Shown: positions 26,465 through 34,678 of the stretch, one piece after another | How the letters are laid out: every line of letters starts with the position of its first letter | Position numbering within the stretch: position 1 is the first letter of the stretch | DNA from: Nitrospirota bacterium | Lineage (GTDB): Bacteria; Nitrospirota; Thermodesulfovibrionia; Thermodesulfovibrionales; UBA9159 | DNA: 64,000 bases | Assembly (NCBI GenBank): GCA_021790195.1 | Contig: JAJYIF010000010.1 | Location: 1 to 64,000, forward strand | Direction: 5' to 3' | Notes under the pieces: model-generated | What the model saw: the letters and a program-made list of their open reading frames with translations, nothing else | Told to the model about the DNA's origin: nothing | The model's database searches: none | Position numbers and translations under genes: made by a program

Positions 26465-26592
26465 GTTCAGTACCTCCCGCAAATGCATCTTAACTTTAAA
26501 ACTATATTAATCCGCTACAAAATTTCAATAGGAAAATGACGTTTTGGCCTTTGGGCAGAATCTTGTTATTTTCAGCGCTGGGGCTTTAAACT

Positions 26593-26814
26593 ATGGAAAT
26601 GAGGTTATTTCGCGCGATGCTGTTCGTCGTTGCCGCCTTCTTGGCGGGTTCGGTTTTCCTGGCCGGAAGACGCTCCCCTAAAGCTTCTCGCTTCCTTGTC
26701 ATTGCCTTTCTACTTATGGTCTCGGGGACCCTTCTCGTCGTGATAGGTAAGATAGCACTTTTCCTCGCCTTTATAACTCTCGCGACCCTGTTCCTTTCGT
26801 CGAAAAGAACTTAA
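26593..26814 (+). CDS. small membrane protein, unknown
   Basis: A 73-residue hydrophobic protein, with helices at about 6-25 and 34-68 (one long or two short), a short basic loop (GRRSPKASR) and a polar SSKRT tail. The family is not recognised. It stands alone between a leftward SurA-like gene and the leftward hyp cluster, on the opposite strand. No firm ribosome site is visible. It may be real, as the frame is clean and its hydrophobic pattern consistent. Confidence 0.45.
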   Translation: MEMRLFRAMLFVVAAFLAGSVFLAGRRSPKASRFLVIAFLLMVSGTLLVVIGKIALFLAFITLATLFLSSKRT

Positions 26815-26826
26815 CAAAAATCCGAT

Positions 26827-27834
26827 TCAGCATATCCTCGGAAGCTGCTCCCCCTGAAGCATCTCGATTATCCTGTTCCCGCCGATACGCGTTTGGAGCA
26901 GCACCATAGATTCCGCGGAATCCTCGACCTCTCCTATGATCCTTGTCTCCGTCCCATGGGCATGCCCCCTCATGGAATTCACTATCGCCTCGGCAGACCC
27001 TGGAGATACAAATGCAACGAGCGCCCCTTCGTTTGCCACATAAAGCGGGTCCAGACCGAGGAGATCGCACGCTCCCTTTACCTGAGGGGCTATGGGAAGA
27101 GACGTTTCCCTGATCCTTATGTTTTTCCGGGATTCGAGGGCGGCTTCTTTCAGTGTCGTAGCGAGTCCTCCCCTCGTGGGGTCTCTCATGAAATGCACGT
27201 CTTCCCCGAACTCGCGGATCGATCTTACTATTCCGTTTAGCGGTCTTGTATCACTCACGACCGGAGGATCGAAGCAAATGCCGTTTCTTTCAGATATCAC
27301 CGCAATCCCGTGATTGCCGATCTCGCTGTTGATCAGGACCTTGTCCCCTTTCCTTATCCTTAACGGCGATATCTCCATCCCCTCGTGAAGAACGCCTATG
27401 CCCGCTGTGTTAATGAAAACCCCGTCTCCTTTGCCCTTGTTGACCACCTTTGTATCGCCTGCAACGATCTTGACTCCGGCCTCTTTCGCGGCCCGCGCCA
27501 TGGACAGGACAATGTCTTTCAGCCGCTCGATAGAGAACCCCTCCTCTATAATAAAGCCCGCGCTAAGGAAGAGTGGTTCGGCCCCTGAAACCGAGAGGTC
27601 GTTCACCGTACCATAGACAGCGAGATCGCCTATATTGCCGCCGGGGAAGAAAAGCGGCGAGACAACATAGGAATCGGTGGTAAACGCCAGTTTCCGAGAA
27701 TCAACGTCAAGTATTGCTGCGTCACTGAACCCTTCAATGCCGAAGGAAGGCCCGAAATGCTCTCTTATCAGTTCGTGCATAAGCTTGCCGCCGCTTCCGT
27801 GACCCAGGAGTATCTTATCCACGATAAGCCCCAT
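26827..27834 (-). CDS. hypE: hydrogenase maturation protein HypE
   Basis: A 335-residue protein that dehydrates its own C-terminal thiocarboxamide to make the cyanide ligands of the [NiFe] active site. It has the AIR-synthase fold with LGHGSGGKLMHELI, TTDSYVVSPLFFPGGNIGDLAVYGTVNDL in two parts, DPTRGGLATTLKE, and the essential C-terminal Pro-Arg-Ile-Cys. It overlaps hypD by 20 nt. A GTG at 27820-27822 (five codons in) is an alternative start. Confidence 0.98.
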   Translation of the reverse strand: MGLIVDKILLGHGSGGKLMHELIREHFGPSFGIEGFSDAAILDVDSRKLAFTTDSYVVSPLFFPGGNIGDLAVYGTVNDLSVSGAEPLFLSAGFIIEEGFSIERLKDIVLSMARAAKEAGVKIVAGDTKVVNKGKGDGVFINTAGIGVLHEGMEISPLRIRKGDKVLINSEIGNHGIAVISERNGICFDPPVVSDTRPLNGIVRSIREFGEDVHFMRDPTRGGLATTLKEAALESRKNIRIRETSLPIAPQVKGACDLLGLDPLYVANEGALVAFVSPGSAEAIVNSMRGHAHGTETRIIGEVEDSAESMVLLQTRIGGNRIIEMLQGEQLPRIC

Positions 27835-28879
27835 ATTTGTAGTATGCCGAACAACTTCCCTCAGTGCTGACCATGCACGCGCCCACCGGGCTTTCAGGCG
27901 TACAGGCCGAACCGAACATCCCGCATTCCGGAGGCGTCTTGATCCCTCTCAGGACGTCGCCGCAGGAGCACGCGGCAGGCTCGGGGTTATCGGGGACCCC
28001 GGGGCGGAGCTTTAACAGCGCATTAAACCTTTTGTATTCCTCCCGCAGCCTTAGGCCGCTACCCGGAATCGTGCCGATTCCCCTCCAGTGAGCGTCGCAG
28101 GGCTCAAAACACCGCTCTATAACAGACACGGCAGCCGGATTGCCCTCTTCTCTCACCACCTTTGAGTACTGTATCTCCACTTCAGACCTGCAATCGTAGA
28201 TCTGTTTGACCAGCATAAATATGCCTTCGATTATCTCCTCCGCCTCAAACCCGGTTATCACCCCCGGCTTCTTGTATTGAGAGGAGATGAACTGATAAGG
28301 TTTGCTGCCGATGATAGTGCTCACATGTCCGGGAAGGATGAAGCCGTCCACCATGACATCGGGAGAATCGAGAAGCGCCTTCAAGGCAGGAGGAACGAGC
28401 TTGTGGGTCGAATAGATCGAGAAGTTATCGACGCCCCTCCGCTCAGCTTCCGAGACCGTCGCCGCGATGAGTGGGGACGTGGTCTCAAAGCCCGTAGCAA
28501 AAAAAACAACCTCTCTCCCTTTCTCCTCCATCGCTGTCCTAAGCGCATCCATGGGAGAATAAAAGATCCTGATATCCGCGCCCTCGGATCGGGCGTCGTT
28601 AAGGGACTGCTCTCCGCCTGGGACCCTCATCATATCGCCGAAGGTCGCAAGGATGACACCCGTCATCTTAGACATGGAGACGGCAGCGTCCACGTCCTTG
28701 ACGGAAGTGACACAGACCGGACAGCCGGGCCCGCTCAGGAGAGCGGTCTCTTTAGGGATCACATCCCGTATGCCGTGCCTGAATATGGCCACCGTGTGCG
28801 TGCCGCAGACCTCCATCAGCCTCAGAGGTCTTTTGATCAGGCCGGTCATCCGCTTCAGTTCATTCAGGATCGCCTTCAT
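27815..28879 (-). CDS. hypD: hydrogenase maturation protein HypD
   Basis: A 354-residue iron-sulfur protein that, with HypC, is the scaffold on which Fe(CN)2CO is built. Conserved parts are LMEVCGTHTVAIFRHG, LSGPGCPVCVT (the CxxC), FFATGFETTSP, IVTGHVSTIIG-like HVSTIIGSKPYQF, and the four-Cys cluster region (CSCGDVLRG, PPECGMFGSACTPESPVGACMVSTEG). The ATG at 28877-28879 matches the family start MKAILNELKR; the frame extends 27 codons further into hypF, which is unlikely to be used. HypC itself is not in the cluster. Confidence 0.97.
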   Translation of the reverse strand: MKAILNELKRMTGLIKRPLRLMEVCGTHTVAIFRHGIRDVIPKETALLSGPGCPVCVTSVKDVDAAVSMSKMTGVILATFGDMMRVPGGEQSLNDARSEGADIRIFYSPMDALRTAMEEKGREVVFFATGFETTSPLIAATVSEAERRGVDNFSIYSTHKLVPPALKALLDSPDVMVDGFILPGHVSTIIGSKPYQFISSQYKKPGVITGFEAEEIIEGIFMLVKQIYDCRSEVEIQYSKVVREEGNPAAVSVIERCFEPCDAHWRGIGTIPGSGLRLREEYKRFNALLKLRPGVPDNPEPAACSCGDVLRGIKTPPECGMFGSACTPESPVGACMVSTEGSCSAYYKYGAYRG

Positions 28880-31349
28880 TCCCTTTAAGTCTTTCCCTGC
28901 AGAGGTATGCCTGCCCAAGCGATATCCCTGCATCATTGCACGGCGCCTTCTGGTTGACATATACGTCCATCCCGGCGCTTCTCAGCATTCTTACGGTCCT
29001 CTCAAGGAGATAAAGGTTCTGGAAAGTTCCGCCGGATAATACCACGTCCCTCAGTGCATAAGTCTCGCCAATCCTCACGGCCACCCTTAGTATAACATTG
29101 CAGACAGTGTTATGAAACTTAGAGGAAATGACGCCCCTCTCCAGGCCCTTTCCCAGGTCATTGAGGATCTCTGTTATCGTCGGAGAAAAATCAACGGTCA
29201 GCGACTCTCCGGCCGTTATATTGACCGGGTAGTCGTCCTCAACTCTCTCCGCTATGACGGATTCAAGGGCCATGGCCGCCTCTCCCTCAAAGGTGTTCGT
29301 GTCGCAGACGCCTATAAGAGAGGCGACCGCATCGAACAACCTTCCCGCTCCGGAAGAAAGGGGGCAAAACTCCGCCGAGCTCATCAGCTTCAGAATATTC
29401 TCTATATTATCTCTGCCGTAGCGCCCGAGGAAACCAATCTCTCCCAGACGCTCCATTACCTCGTCCCCGGCAGCCTCCAGCAGATAACTTATCCCGGTCC
29501 TCCACGGTTCGCGTATTGAGGCCTCTCCTCCGGGCAGGGGGATGTATTTGAAATGTCCGACCCTCTCAAACCCTTTAACATCCGCCAAAAGGAATTCCCC
29601 GCCCCACAGCTTTCCGTCGCTGCCGTATCCCGTGCCGTCCAAGGCTATTCCGATTACTCTTTTCTTGAGACCGCACTCTGCCAGGACAGAGCCGATATGC
29701 GCGTAATGGTGCTGAATTGCAACCTTAGGCAAATCCTGCCTCAGCGCCCATTGAGTTGACATGTAGTCCGGATGCAAATCATGGGCGCAGGCCACAGGCT
29801 TCACCCGATAGACTTCCTTCATCTTCCCGAGGCATTCCTCAAAGAACCTCAAAGTCTGGTAATTCTCCATGTCGCCGATATGCTGGCTCGGGATCGCAAA
29901 GCTTCCCTTGGTGAGGGTGAAGGTATTCTTTACGTCCGCGCCGCACCCGAGGACCTCAGGACCGGCTCCACGAAGGGCGACCGCCTCGGGCGCATACCCC
30001 CTCGAACGCCGAATAAATGACAGTGACGGGTGACGGGTGACGGGTGACGGGTTCAAATCCCGGCCTTCGGTCTGAAGCTCAATGTCTCCATTCTTCCTCA
30101 TAACTCGCATCCTGTCACTTGTTACTCTGACGACAGAATCATCCACCCTCGTGAAAATGTCTCTGTCGTGGAGAAGGACGGCATCAGCAAGTCCTGAAAG
30201 TTTATTCAGCGCTTCATCGTTGTCCTTCACTATCGGCTCTTCCGATATATTACCGCTCGTCATTACAAGGGCCTTAAAATGAGTCACAAGTGACGAGTGA
30301 CAAGCGGCATGCTGAGAATTCTGAATCCCGGTACAACCCGTAACTCGCAGCTCCTTACTCGTTGCCGGTACGGAGGACGGGTGACAGAACAGCAGATAGT
30401 GAAGCGGCGTATAGGGCAGCATGAAGCCGATGCAGCGGTTACGCGGAGAAACACTGTCCGAAACGAATGAAGTCATCTCTTTCTTCTTTCTCAGAAGCAC
30501 TACCGGTCTTCTATGAGATACAAGCAGTGCCTCCTCTTCCTCCGAGACATCGCAGAATTTCTTTATCGTATCTACGTCCGGGGCCATCAGGGCAAAAGGT
30601 TTATTGTTCTTCCTCTTGCGGTCCCTGAGTCTTGCGACCGCTTCGTCGTTTGCGGCATCGCATGCGATGTGAAAACCGCCGAGGCCCTTTATAGCGATAA
30701 TTCCGCCCTGTTTGAGCAGATGAATTGCCGTTTCCACAGGGTCGTCGTTTTTATCCATTTTGAATTCTGTATTTTGAATCTTGAGTTCTACCCTGGGACC
30801 GCATTTCGAACACGCGTTGGGCTGTGCGTGAAACCTCCTGTCCTTCGGGTCATTGTACTCAGAGGAGCACTCGCCGCACATGCGGAAGGCGGCCATAGTC
30901 GTATTCGGCCTGTCGTAGGGGACCCCTTTCGTTATCGTATAGCGGGGTCCGCAGTTGGTGCAGTTGGTGAATGGATACAAATAACGCCGGTTGTTGGGGT
31001 CGAGCAGCTCTTTCAGACAGTCCTTACAAACCGAGACGTCCGGAGATATTAGTGTGAAGGGCTCAGGGCCTTCATCGTCGCTGCTTTCGATTATGCGGAA
31101 ATCGGGATATCCGAATTCCAGCATCGGCTCTATGGCGATATCTTCTATGCGGGAAAGAGGAGGCGCTTCTCTCGGCAGTCTGCGGAGGAATTCCGATACG
31201 TTCCCGCCCTCGATGTCGATCGTGACACCTCCGGCGGTGTTTCTCACATACCCTCTCAGGCCGAGGGATTCAGCAAGGCAATATACATACGGCCTGAACC
31301 CTACCCCCTGGACAATGCCTCGGACCGTTAATTTAGCCCGTTCAACCAT
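28860..31349 (-). CDS. hypF: carbamoyltransferase HypF with three unusual in-frame insertions
   Basis: An 829-residue protein that activates carbamoyl phosphate and transfers it to HypE. The order is acylphosphatase (GIVQGVGFRPYVYCLAESL), zinc fingers (CKDC...CTNCGPRYT, CGEC...CSKCGPR), a YrdC-like domain (AIKGLGGFHIACDA, LVMTSGNISEEP) and a Kae1-like domain (HDLHPDYMST, QHHYAHIGSVLAE, VLSGGTFQN). Three extra stretches are not in the family: KIQNTEFKMDKND, a roughly 30-residue block before ALVMTSGN, and a block ending NPSPVTRHPSLSF. Each is coded by repeat-like DNA (see the repeat entries). The frame stays open, so the protein is probably made. Confidence 0.95.
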   Translation of the reverse strand: MVERAKLTVRGIVQGVGFRPYVYCLAESLGLRGYVRNTAGGVTIDIEGGNVSEFLRRLPREAPPLSRIEDIAIEPMLEFGYPDFRIIESSDDEGPEPFTLISPDVSVCKDCLKELLDPNNRRYLYPFTNCTNCGPRYTITKGVPYDRPNTTMAAFRMCGECSSEYNDPKDRRFHAQPNACSKCGPRVELKIQNTEFKMDKNDDPVETAIHLLKQGGIIAIKGLGGFHIACDAANDEAVARLRDRKRKNNKPFALMAPDVDTIKKFCDVSEEEEALLVSHRRPVVLLRKKKEMTSFVSDSVSPRNRCIGFMLPYTPLHYLLFCHPSSVPATSKELRVTGCTGIQNSQHAACHSSLVTHFKALVMTSGNISEEPIVKDNDEALNKLSGLADAVLLHDRDIFTRVDDSVVRVTSDRMRVMRKNGDIELQTEGRDLNPSPVTRHPSLSFIRRSRGYAPEAVALRGAGPEVLGCGADVKNTFTLTKGSFAIPSQHIGDMENYQTLRFFEECLGKMKEVYRVKPVACAHDLHPDYMSTQWALRQDLPKVAIQHHYAHIGSVLAECGLKKRVIGIALDGTGYGSDGKLWGGEFLLADVKGFERVGHFKYIPLPGGEASIREPWRTGISYLLEAAGDEVMERLGEIGFLGRYGRDNIENILKLMSSAEFCPLSSGAGRLFDAVASLIGVCDTNTFEGEAAMALESVIAERVEDDYPVNITAGESLTVDFSPTITEILNDLGKGLERGVISSKFHNTVCNVILRVAVRIGETYALRDVVLSGGTFQNLYLLERTVRMLRSAGMDVYVNQKAPCNDAGISLGQAYLCRERLKGNEGDPE
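30023..30050. repeat. four tandem 7-bp repeats inside hypF
   Basis: GTGACGG occurs four times in tandem with no gap. It codes, in hypF, for part of an insertion (NPSPVTRHPSLSF) that ordinary HypF proteins lack. The 28-bp length (not a multiple of 3) means copy-number slippage by one or two units would shift the frame. Confidence 0.85.
30281..30378. repeat. degenerate repeat-like insertion inside hypF
   Basis: The segment is built from variants of AAGTGACGAGTGACAAG and CGTAACTCGCAGCTCCTTACTCG, like the intergenic tracts at 12090-12178 and 52040-52085. It adds about 30 residues between LHYLLF and ALVMTSGN, which are nearly adjacent in ordinary HypF. A third, shorter one with GAATTCTGTATTTTGAATC lies at 30756-30788. 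Confidence 0.65.
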
Positions 31350-31969
31350 TCAATCCATTTTTCGAGTCCTTGTCCCGTTCTGCAGGAGACCTCAAAGATC
31401 TTCAGGGCCGGATTGAGAGAGACGGCGTCCCGTTTGAGCTTGTCTATGTCCACGTTCACATAGGGCAGAAGATCGATCTTGTTGACCACAAGCGCCGACG
31501 ATTCCTGAAACATAAGGGGATACTTGAGGGGCTTATCATGTCCTTCAGAAATGCTCAGGACCATCGCCTTCATGTCCTCTCCGACCTTGAACTCGGCCGG
31601 ACATACAAGGTTCCCGACGTTCTCGACTATCAGCAGGTCCAGTTCGCCGAGCGGGACATCCGGCAGGACCTCGCTTATCATATTCGCATCGAGATGACAG
31701 GCGCCCCCGGTATTGATCTGCACCACGGGGACCCCGGTGCTGTTTATTCTTTCCGCATCGTCCGTGCCGGCGATATCACCCTCAATCACCCCGATCCTCT
31801 TTCTGTTCTTCATCCCCTCGATGGTCTTCTCCAACAAAGATGTCTTCCCGGCACCGGGCGCCCCCATGAGGTTCATGACAAAAACTCCGGACTCCCTGAA
31901 CTTCCTTCTGTTCTCTTCCGCCAGCCTTTCGTTGGCCTCCAGGATCCTCGTTACAACCTTAACCTTCAC
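31328..31969 (-). CDS. hypB: hydrogenase nickel incorporation GTPase HypB
   Basis: A 213-residue SIMIBI GTPase that delivers nickel to the hydrogenase precursor. The P-loop is LMGAPGAGKTSLLEKT (about 34-49), then GDIAGTDDAERI, the metal-site region TGGACHLDANM (Cys, His), ENVGNLVCPAEF and VVNKIDLLPYV. It has no His-rich nickel-storage N-terminus. The start is GTG, with GGAGG upstream, overlapping the hypA stop (GTGA). It overlaps hypF by 22 nt. Confidence 0.97.
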   Translation of the reverse strand: MKVKVVTRILEANERLAEENRRKFRESGVFVMNLMGAPGAGKTSLLEKTIEGMKNRKRIGVIEGDIAGTDDAERINSTGVPVVQINTGGACHLDANMISEVLPDVPLGELDLLIVENVGNLVCPAEFKVGEDMKAMVLSISEGHDKPLKYPLMFQESSALVVNKIDLLPYVNVDIDKLKRDAVSLNPALKIFEVSCRTGQGLEKWIEWLNGLN

Positions 31970-32310
31970 TTGACCTCCATTTCAACGATCTCCATTTCAT
32001 AGCCTCTTTCGATCTTGAAGTCGGCGGACCCGCAAAGAGGGCAATTGAGCACATAGGCGTCTTCAGCCTCGAAATTTCCTCCGCATCTGACGCAATACCC
32101 CCCCAGAGGGACGATATCTATGACCAGCTCGGCGTCCCTTGCCAGCGTGTCATGTTTTGCAGCGTCAAAGGTAAAAACAAGGGCCTCAGGCATAATACCT
32201 GCGGCCCTGCCGATCTTAAGCCTGACAGACTCTACTGTGCTGTATCCTTCGGCATTGCACCTCTCCGAAATAACGTCCAGGATGCTGAGGGCAATGGAAG
32301 CCTCGTGCAT
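31966..32310 (-). CDS. hypA: hydrogenase nickel incorporation protein HypA
   Basis: A 114-residue nickel metallochaperone. The N-terminal MHE gives the nickel-binding His2, and a zinc site is formed by CVRCGG and CPLCGS (about 73-76 and 90-93). It hands nickel to the large subunit with HypB. It is the first gene of the hypABFDE run, and its ATG touches the stop of the YtxH-type gene upstream (32310), so these may share a transcript. Confidence 0.97.
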   Translation of the reverse strand: MHEASIALSILDVISERCNAEGYSTVESVRLKIGRAAGIMPEALVFTFDAAKHDTLARDAELVIDIVPLGGYCVRCGGNFEAEDAYVLNCPLCGSADFKIERGYEMEIVEMEVK

Positions 32311-32627
32311 TAATGCTCTTTTGCCAGCCTTTCCTTTTCCTTCTCGTACGCTTCCCTGCCGGCCTCGACCGCAGTCGTAATAATGGATTTCTTCTCGTCG
32401 ATAAAGCCTTTGCCCTTTTCAAATGTGGACATCACCTTGCTCTTAGTCTCCTCAACATAGTCCTCGGCCTTGTCCCTCATGTCGCCTGCAAGCTCCCTTA
32501 TGCGCCGCCTTGTCTCTTCGCCGGACTTGGGCGCAAGCAACAGCGCAACCCCTGCACCCATGAGTCCTCCAAGAACAAATGAAAGAAACAACGAACCGGC
32601 CCCATAACCTTCTTCATCGCATCTCAT
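32310..32627 (-). CDS. YtxH-domain protein
   Basis: A 105-residue protein with one transmembrane helix with small residues (about 12-30, FVLGGLMGAGVALLLAP), the motif APKSGEETRRRIRE that defines YtxH, and then a charged amphipathic helix of about 65 residues that may form a coiled coil. Family members are small membrane-anchored stress or envelope proteins of unclear role. The ribosome site GGAAAGGAG precedes the ATG. It adjoins hypA but also resembles the partner of the DUF948-type gene next upstream. Confidence 0.88.
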   Translation of the reverse strand: MRCDEEGYGAGSLFLSFVLGGLMGAGVALLLAPKSGEETRRRIRELAGDMRDKAEDYVEETKSKVMSTFEKGKGFIDEKKSIITTAVEAGREAYEKEKERLAKEH

Positions 32628-32706
32628 CTCAATTCTCCTTTCCCGTTGCCCTCTGGCAGATTTAGTTTAATTGGAATATCAATATGGCGCATCAATATTC
32701 TTGAGT

Positions 32707-33102
32707 CTATGTACGCTTCCTGAACAGGTTTCTCAGAAGGACTTCAATAGCGGCGTTGATGCCCGCCTTCAAACCTGAGACCCTGCCGACCGTAAGGGAA
32801 GTGACATCTTCGACAAGCTCACTGACGTGCTTCACCTTTTCGCCCACGTCCTTAATGGAACCCGAAAGCTCCCTGACGTCCCCTGCCACGCCGTTGATAT
32901 TCTCAGTCACATCTCTCACGCTCTTGAGGGTCAGCTGCAATTCCTCAAGGGTCGGCTTAAGCGGAGCACAGGAACACTCGGTTGTCTTTATAAGGTCTTT
33001 GACCGCCCTGACCGCCGTCCTCAGCTCGAGCATCACGACTACAAAAACTATTACGGCAGCAACAACGGCTGCAGTAATGATGCCAAACAGCGCAGTATTC
33101 AT
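32707..33102 (-). CDS. DUF948-type membrane-anchored coiled-coil protein
   Basis: A 131-residue protein with an N-terminal transmembrane helix (about 5-25), then a long amphipathic heptad-like region (LQLTLKSVRDVTENINGVAGDV, SIKDVGEKVKHVSELVEDV) and a basic tail. The layout is that of DUF948 proteins, often found beside YtxH genes as here. Function unknown, probably envelope-linked. A lone CSC lies near 44. A divergent gap of about 115 nt separates it from ribD. Confidence 0.82.
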   Translation of the reverse strand: MNTALFGIITAAVVAAVIVFVVVMLELRTAVRAVKDLIKTTECSCAPLKPTLEELQLTLKSVRDVTENINGVAGDVRELSGSIKDVGEKVKHVSELVEDVTSLTVGRVSGLKAGINAAIEVLLRNLFRKRT

Positions 33103-33182
33103 TCGCCCTCCTTAAAAGTATACCACCGCAATGCCGAAAAAGAAGCCGGCATCCATTTACCATGTATTGTATTAGGATTTCT

Positions 33183-33212
33183 TTGTTAAGTAAAGGCTTT
33201 TTGTGGTATTTT
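33183..33212 (+). promoter_or_regulatory. probable promoter of ribD
   Basis: TTGTTA (33183-33188), an 18-nt spacer and TATTTT (33207-33212). Transcription would begin at or next to the GTG start at 33218, suggesting a leaderless message; no ribosome site is present before that codon. Confidence 0.5.
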
Positions 33213-33217
33213 AGACC

Positions 33218-34306
33218 GTGCCTGACAAGTCGTTTATGAAACGCGCCATTCAGCTTGCCTCCAGGGCTAGGGGCATGACAAGCCCTAATCCAATGGTCGG
33301 AGCGCTCCTGGTGAAGAATGGCCGGGTCGTAACGGAAGATTATCATCGGAAGGCCGGGACGCCACATGCCGAGGCCCTCGCAATAGAAAAGGCGGGCGTC
33401 AAAGCCGCGTCGTCCACCCTGTACGTGAGCCTTGAGCCCTGCTGCCACACGGACAAAAGGACCCCTCCATGCACAAAAGCGATAATAAGGGCCGGAATAA
33501 AGCGCGTTATAGTTGCCATGAGAGACCCCAACCCCAAGGTTTCAGGAAAAGGCATAAAAGAGCTGGAGGCAGCAGGCATAGAAGTTGTCACCGGCGTTCT
33601 TGAAGAGGAAGCGAGAAGACTGAACGAGGCTTACATAAAATATATCAGGACCAAGAAACCGTTCGTGGTCCTCAAGGTGGCAATGACACTTGACGGGAAG
33701 ATAGCTACTCAGGAAGGGCAGTCAAAGTGGATTACCGGAGAAAAGTCCCGCCACATGGTGCACAGACTCAGAAGCGGTGTCGATGCTGTCATGACTGCAA
33801 TAGGGACCGTGAAGGCTGACGACCCTCAGTTGACCGCAAGGATCAGGGGCGGCAGGGACCCCAGGAGGATTGTAATCGATCCTGAACTTCAGATCCCCTT
33901 GAATTCTCGCATTCTGCGCGTTCCGCCCGAAACCATCATTGTCGCGAAAGAGACCGGACACCCGGACCCGGAGAGAACTGCTAAGATTAATTATATCGAA
34001 TCTTTGGGTGGTTCCATATTGTTCTTTAAAGGACAACTTGAACTTAATTGGCTTATGGAAAGACTGGGAGAAATGCAGATCACATCCCTCATGATTGAGG
34101 GCGGCTCCTCCCTGAACGCGCACGCGCTCGAAGACGGCATCGTAGATAAGGTCCTATTTTTCATAGCCCCGAAGATCATAGGAGGACGAGAGTCTTATCC
34201 TTCCGTAGGCGGGAAGACATCCAGGAGCCTTGAATCGGCTTACAGGCTCAAAGACATAACAGTCAGGCGTTTGGGAGAAGATATACTCCTCTCGGGGTAT
34301 CTTTAG
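33218..34306 (+). CDS. ribD: bifunctional riboflavin biosynthesis protein RibD
   Basis: A 362-residue two-domain enzyme. The N-terminal zinc deaminase has HAEALAIE (His and catalytic Glu) and PCCHTDKRTPPC. The C-terminal reductase (about 148-362) has VAMTLDGKIAT, SKWITGEKSR, IVIDPELQIPLNSRI and LMIEGGSSLNAHALED. It carries out the second and third steps of riboflavin synthesis. The start is GTG at 33218, giving PDKSFMKRAIQLA, the expected family alignment; the next ATG (33236) would cut into the first helix. No other rib gene follows; the window instead has converging DNA. Confidence 0.96.
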   Translation: MPDKSFMKRAIQLASRARGMTSPNPMVGALLVKNGRVVTEDYHRKAGTPHAEALAIEKAGVKAASSTLYVSLEPCCHTDKRTPPCTKAIIRAGIKRVIVAMRDPNPKVSGKGIKELEAAGIEVVTGVLEEEARRLNEAYIKYIRTKKPFVVLKVAMTLDGKIATQEGQSKWITGEKSRHMVHRLRSGVDAVMTAIGTVKADDPQLTARIRGGRDPRRIVIDPELQIPLNSRILRVPPETIIVAKETGHPDPERTAKINYIESLGGSILFFKGQLELNWLMERLGEMQITSLMIEGGSSLNAHALEDGIVDKVLFFIAPKIIGGRESYPSVGGKTSRSLESAYRLKDITVRRLGEDILLSGYL

Positions 34307-34329
34307 ATCTCTTTCGTCCCGGCACGATC

Positions 34330-34599
34330 TTAATATGGAATTATTACGTCGTAGGCGGCAAGCGCTTTAGCTATTTCTTCCGTAGTCTTCTGCTCGAAAC
34401 TATTCTCCGGAGTATTGCTGAATATCTTAGTGCCCATGTCGCCAAGCGTCTCGACGTTAAGGTCATTGGCCTCGTTGGATGCGACCTTCCTGTCCATGAT
34501 AAAAACGTTTACTTCATCATCGGCAAGCGTGAGGCCGACCGCCATCCTCAGGGCTTCATCCTGTCTGTCTCTTACGAGCACTGCGATCCTCTTTGCCAT
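34330..34599 (-). CDS. small DsrE-like protein
   Basis: An 89-residue protein that begins MAKRIAVLVRDRQDEALRMAVGLTLADD, with the Rossmann-like start and helix of DsrE/TusD-type folds, and ends DVIIPY. There is no Cys, so it cannot carry sulfur as the active members do. The ATG at 34597-34599 has GGAGGGACAA before it, so the five-codon upstream extension is rejected. It converges with ribD. Role unknown. Confidence 0.7.
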   Translation of the reverse strand: MAKRIAVLVRDRQDEALRMAVGLTLADDEVNVFIMDRKVASNEANDLNVETLGDMGTKIFSNTPENSFEQKTTEEIAKALAAYDVIIPY

Positions 34600-34678
34600 T
34601 TGTCCCTCCTCCAAATTCGTTGGTCTATTCTTTCACAAACAGGCTGTGTAGTCAAGAGTAGATTCCGGCATATGGAAT

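Noticed and set aside
34330-34599. Sulfur-carrier function (DsrE/TusD) for the small protein
   Set aside because: The protein contains no cysteine, so only the fold, not the activity, can be claimed.
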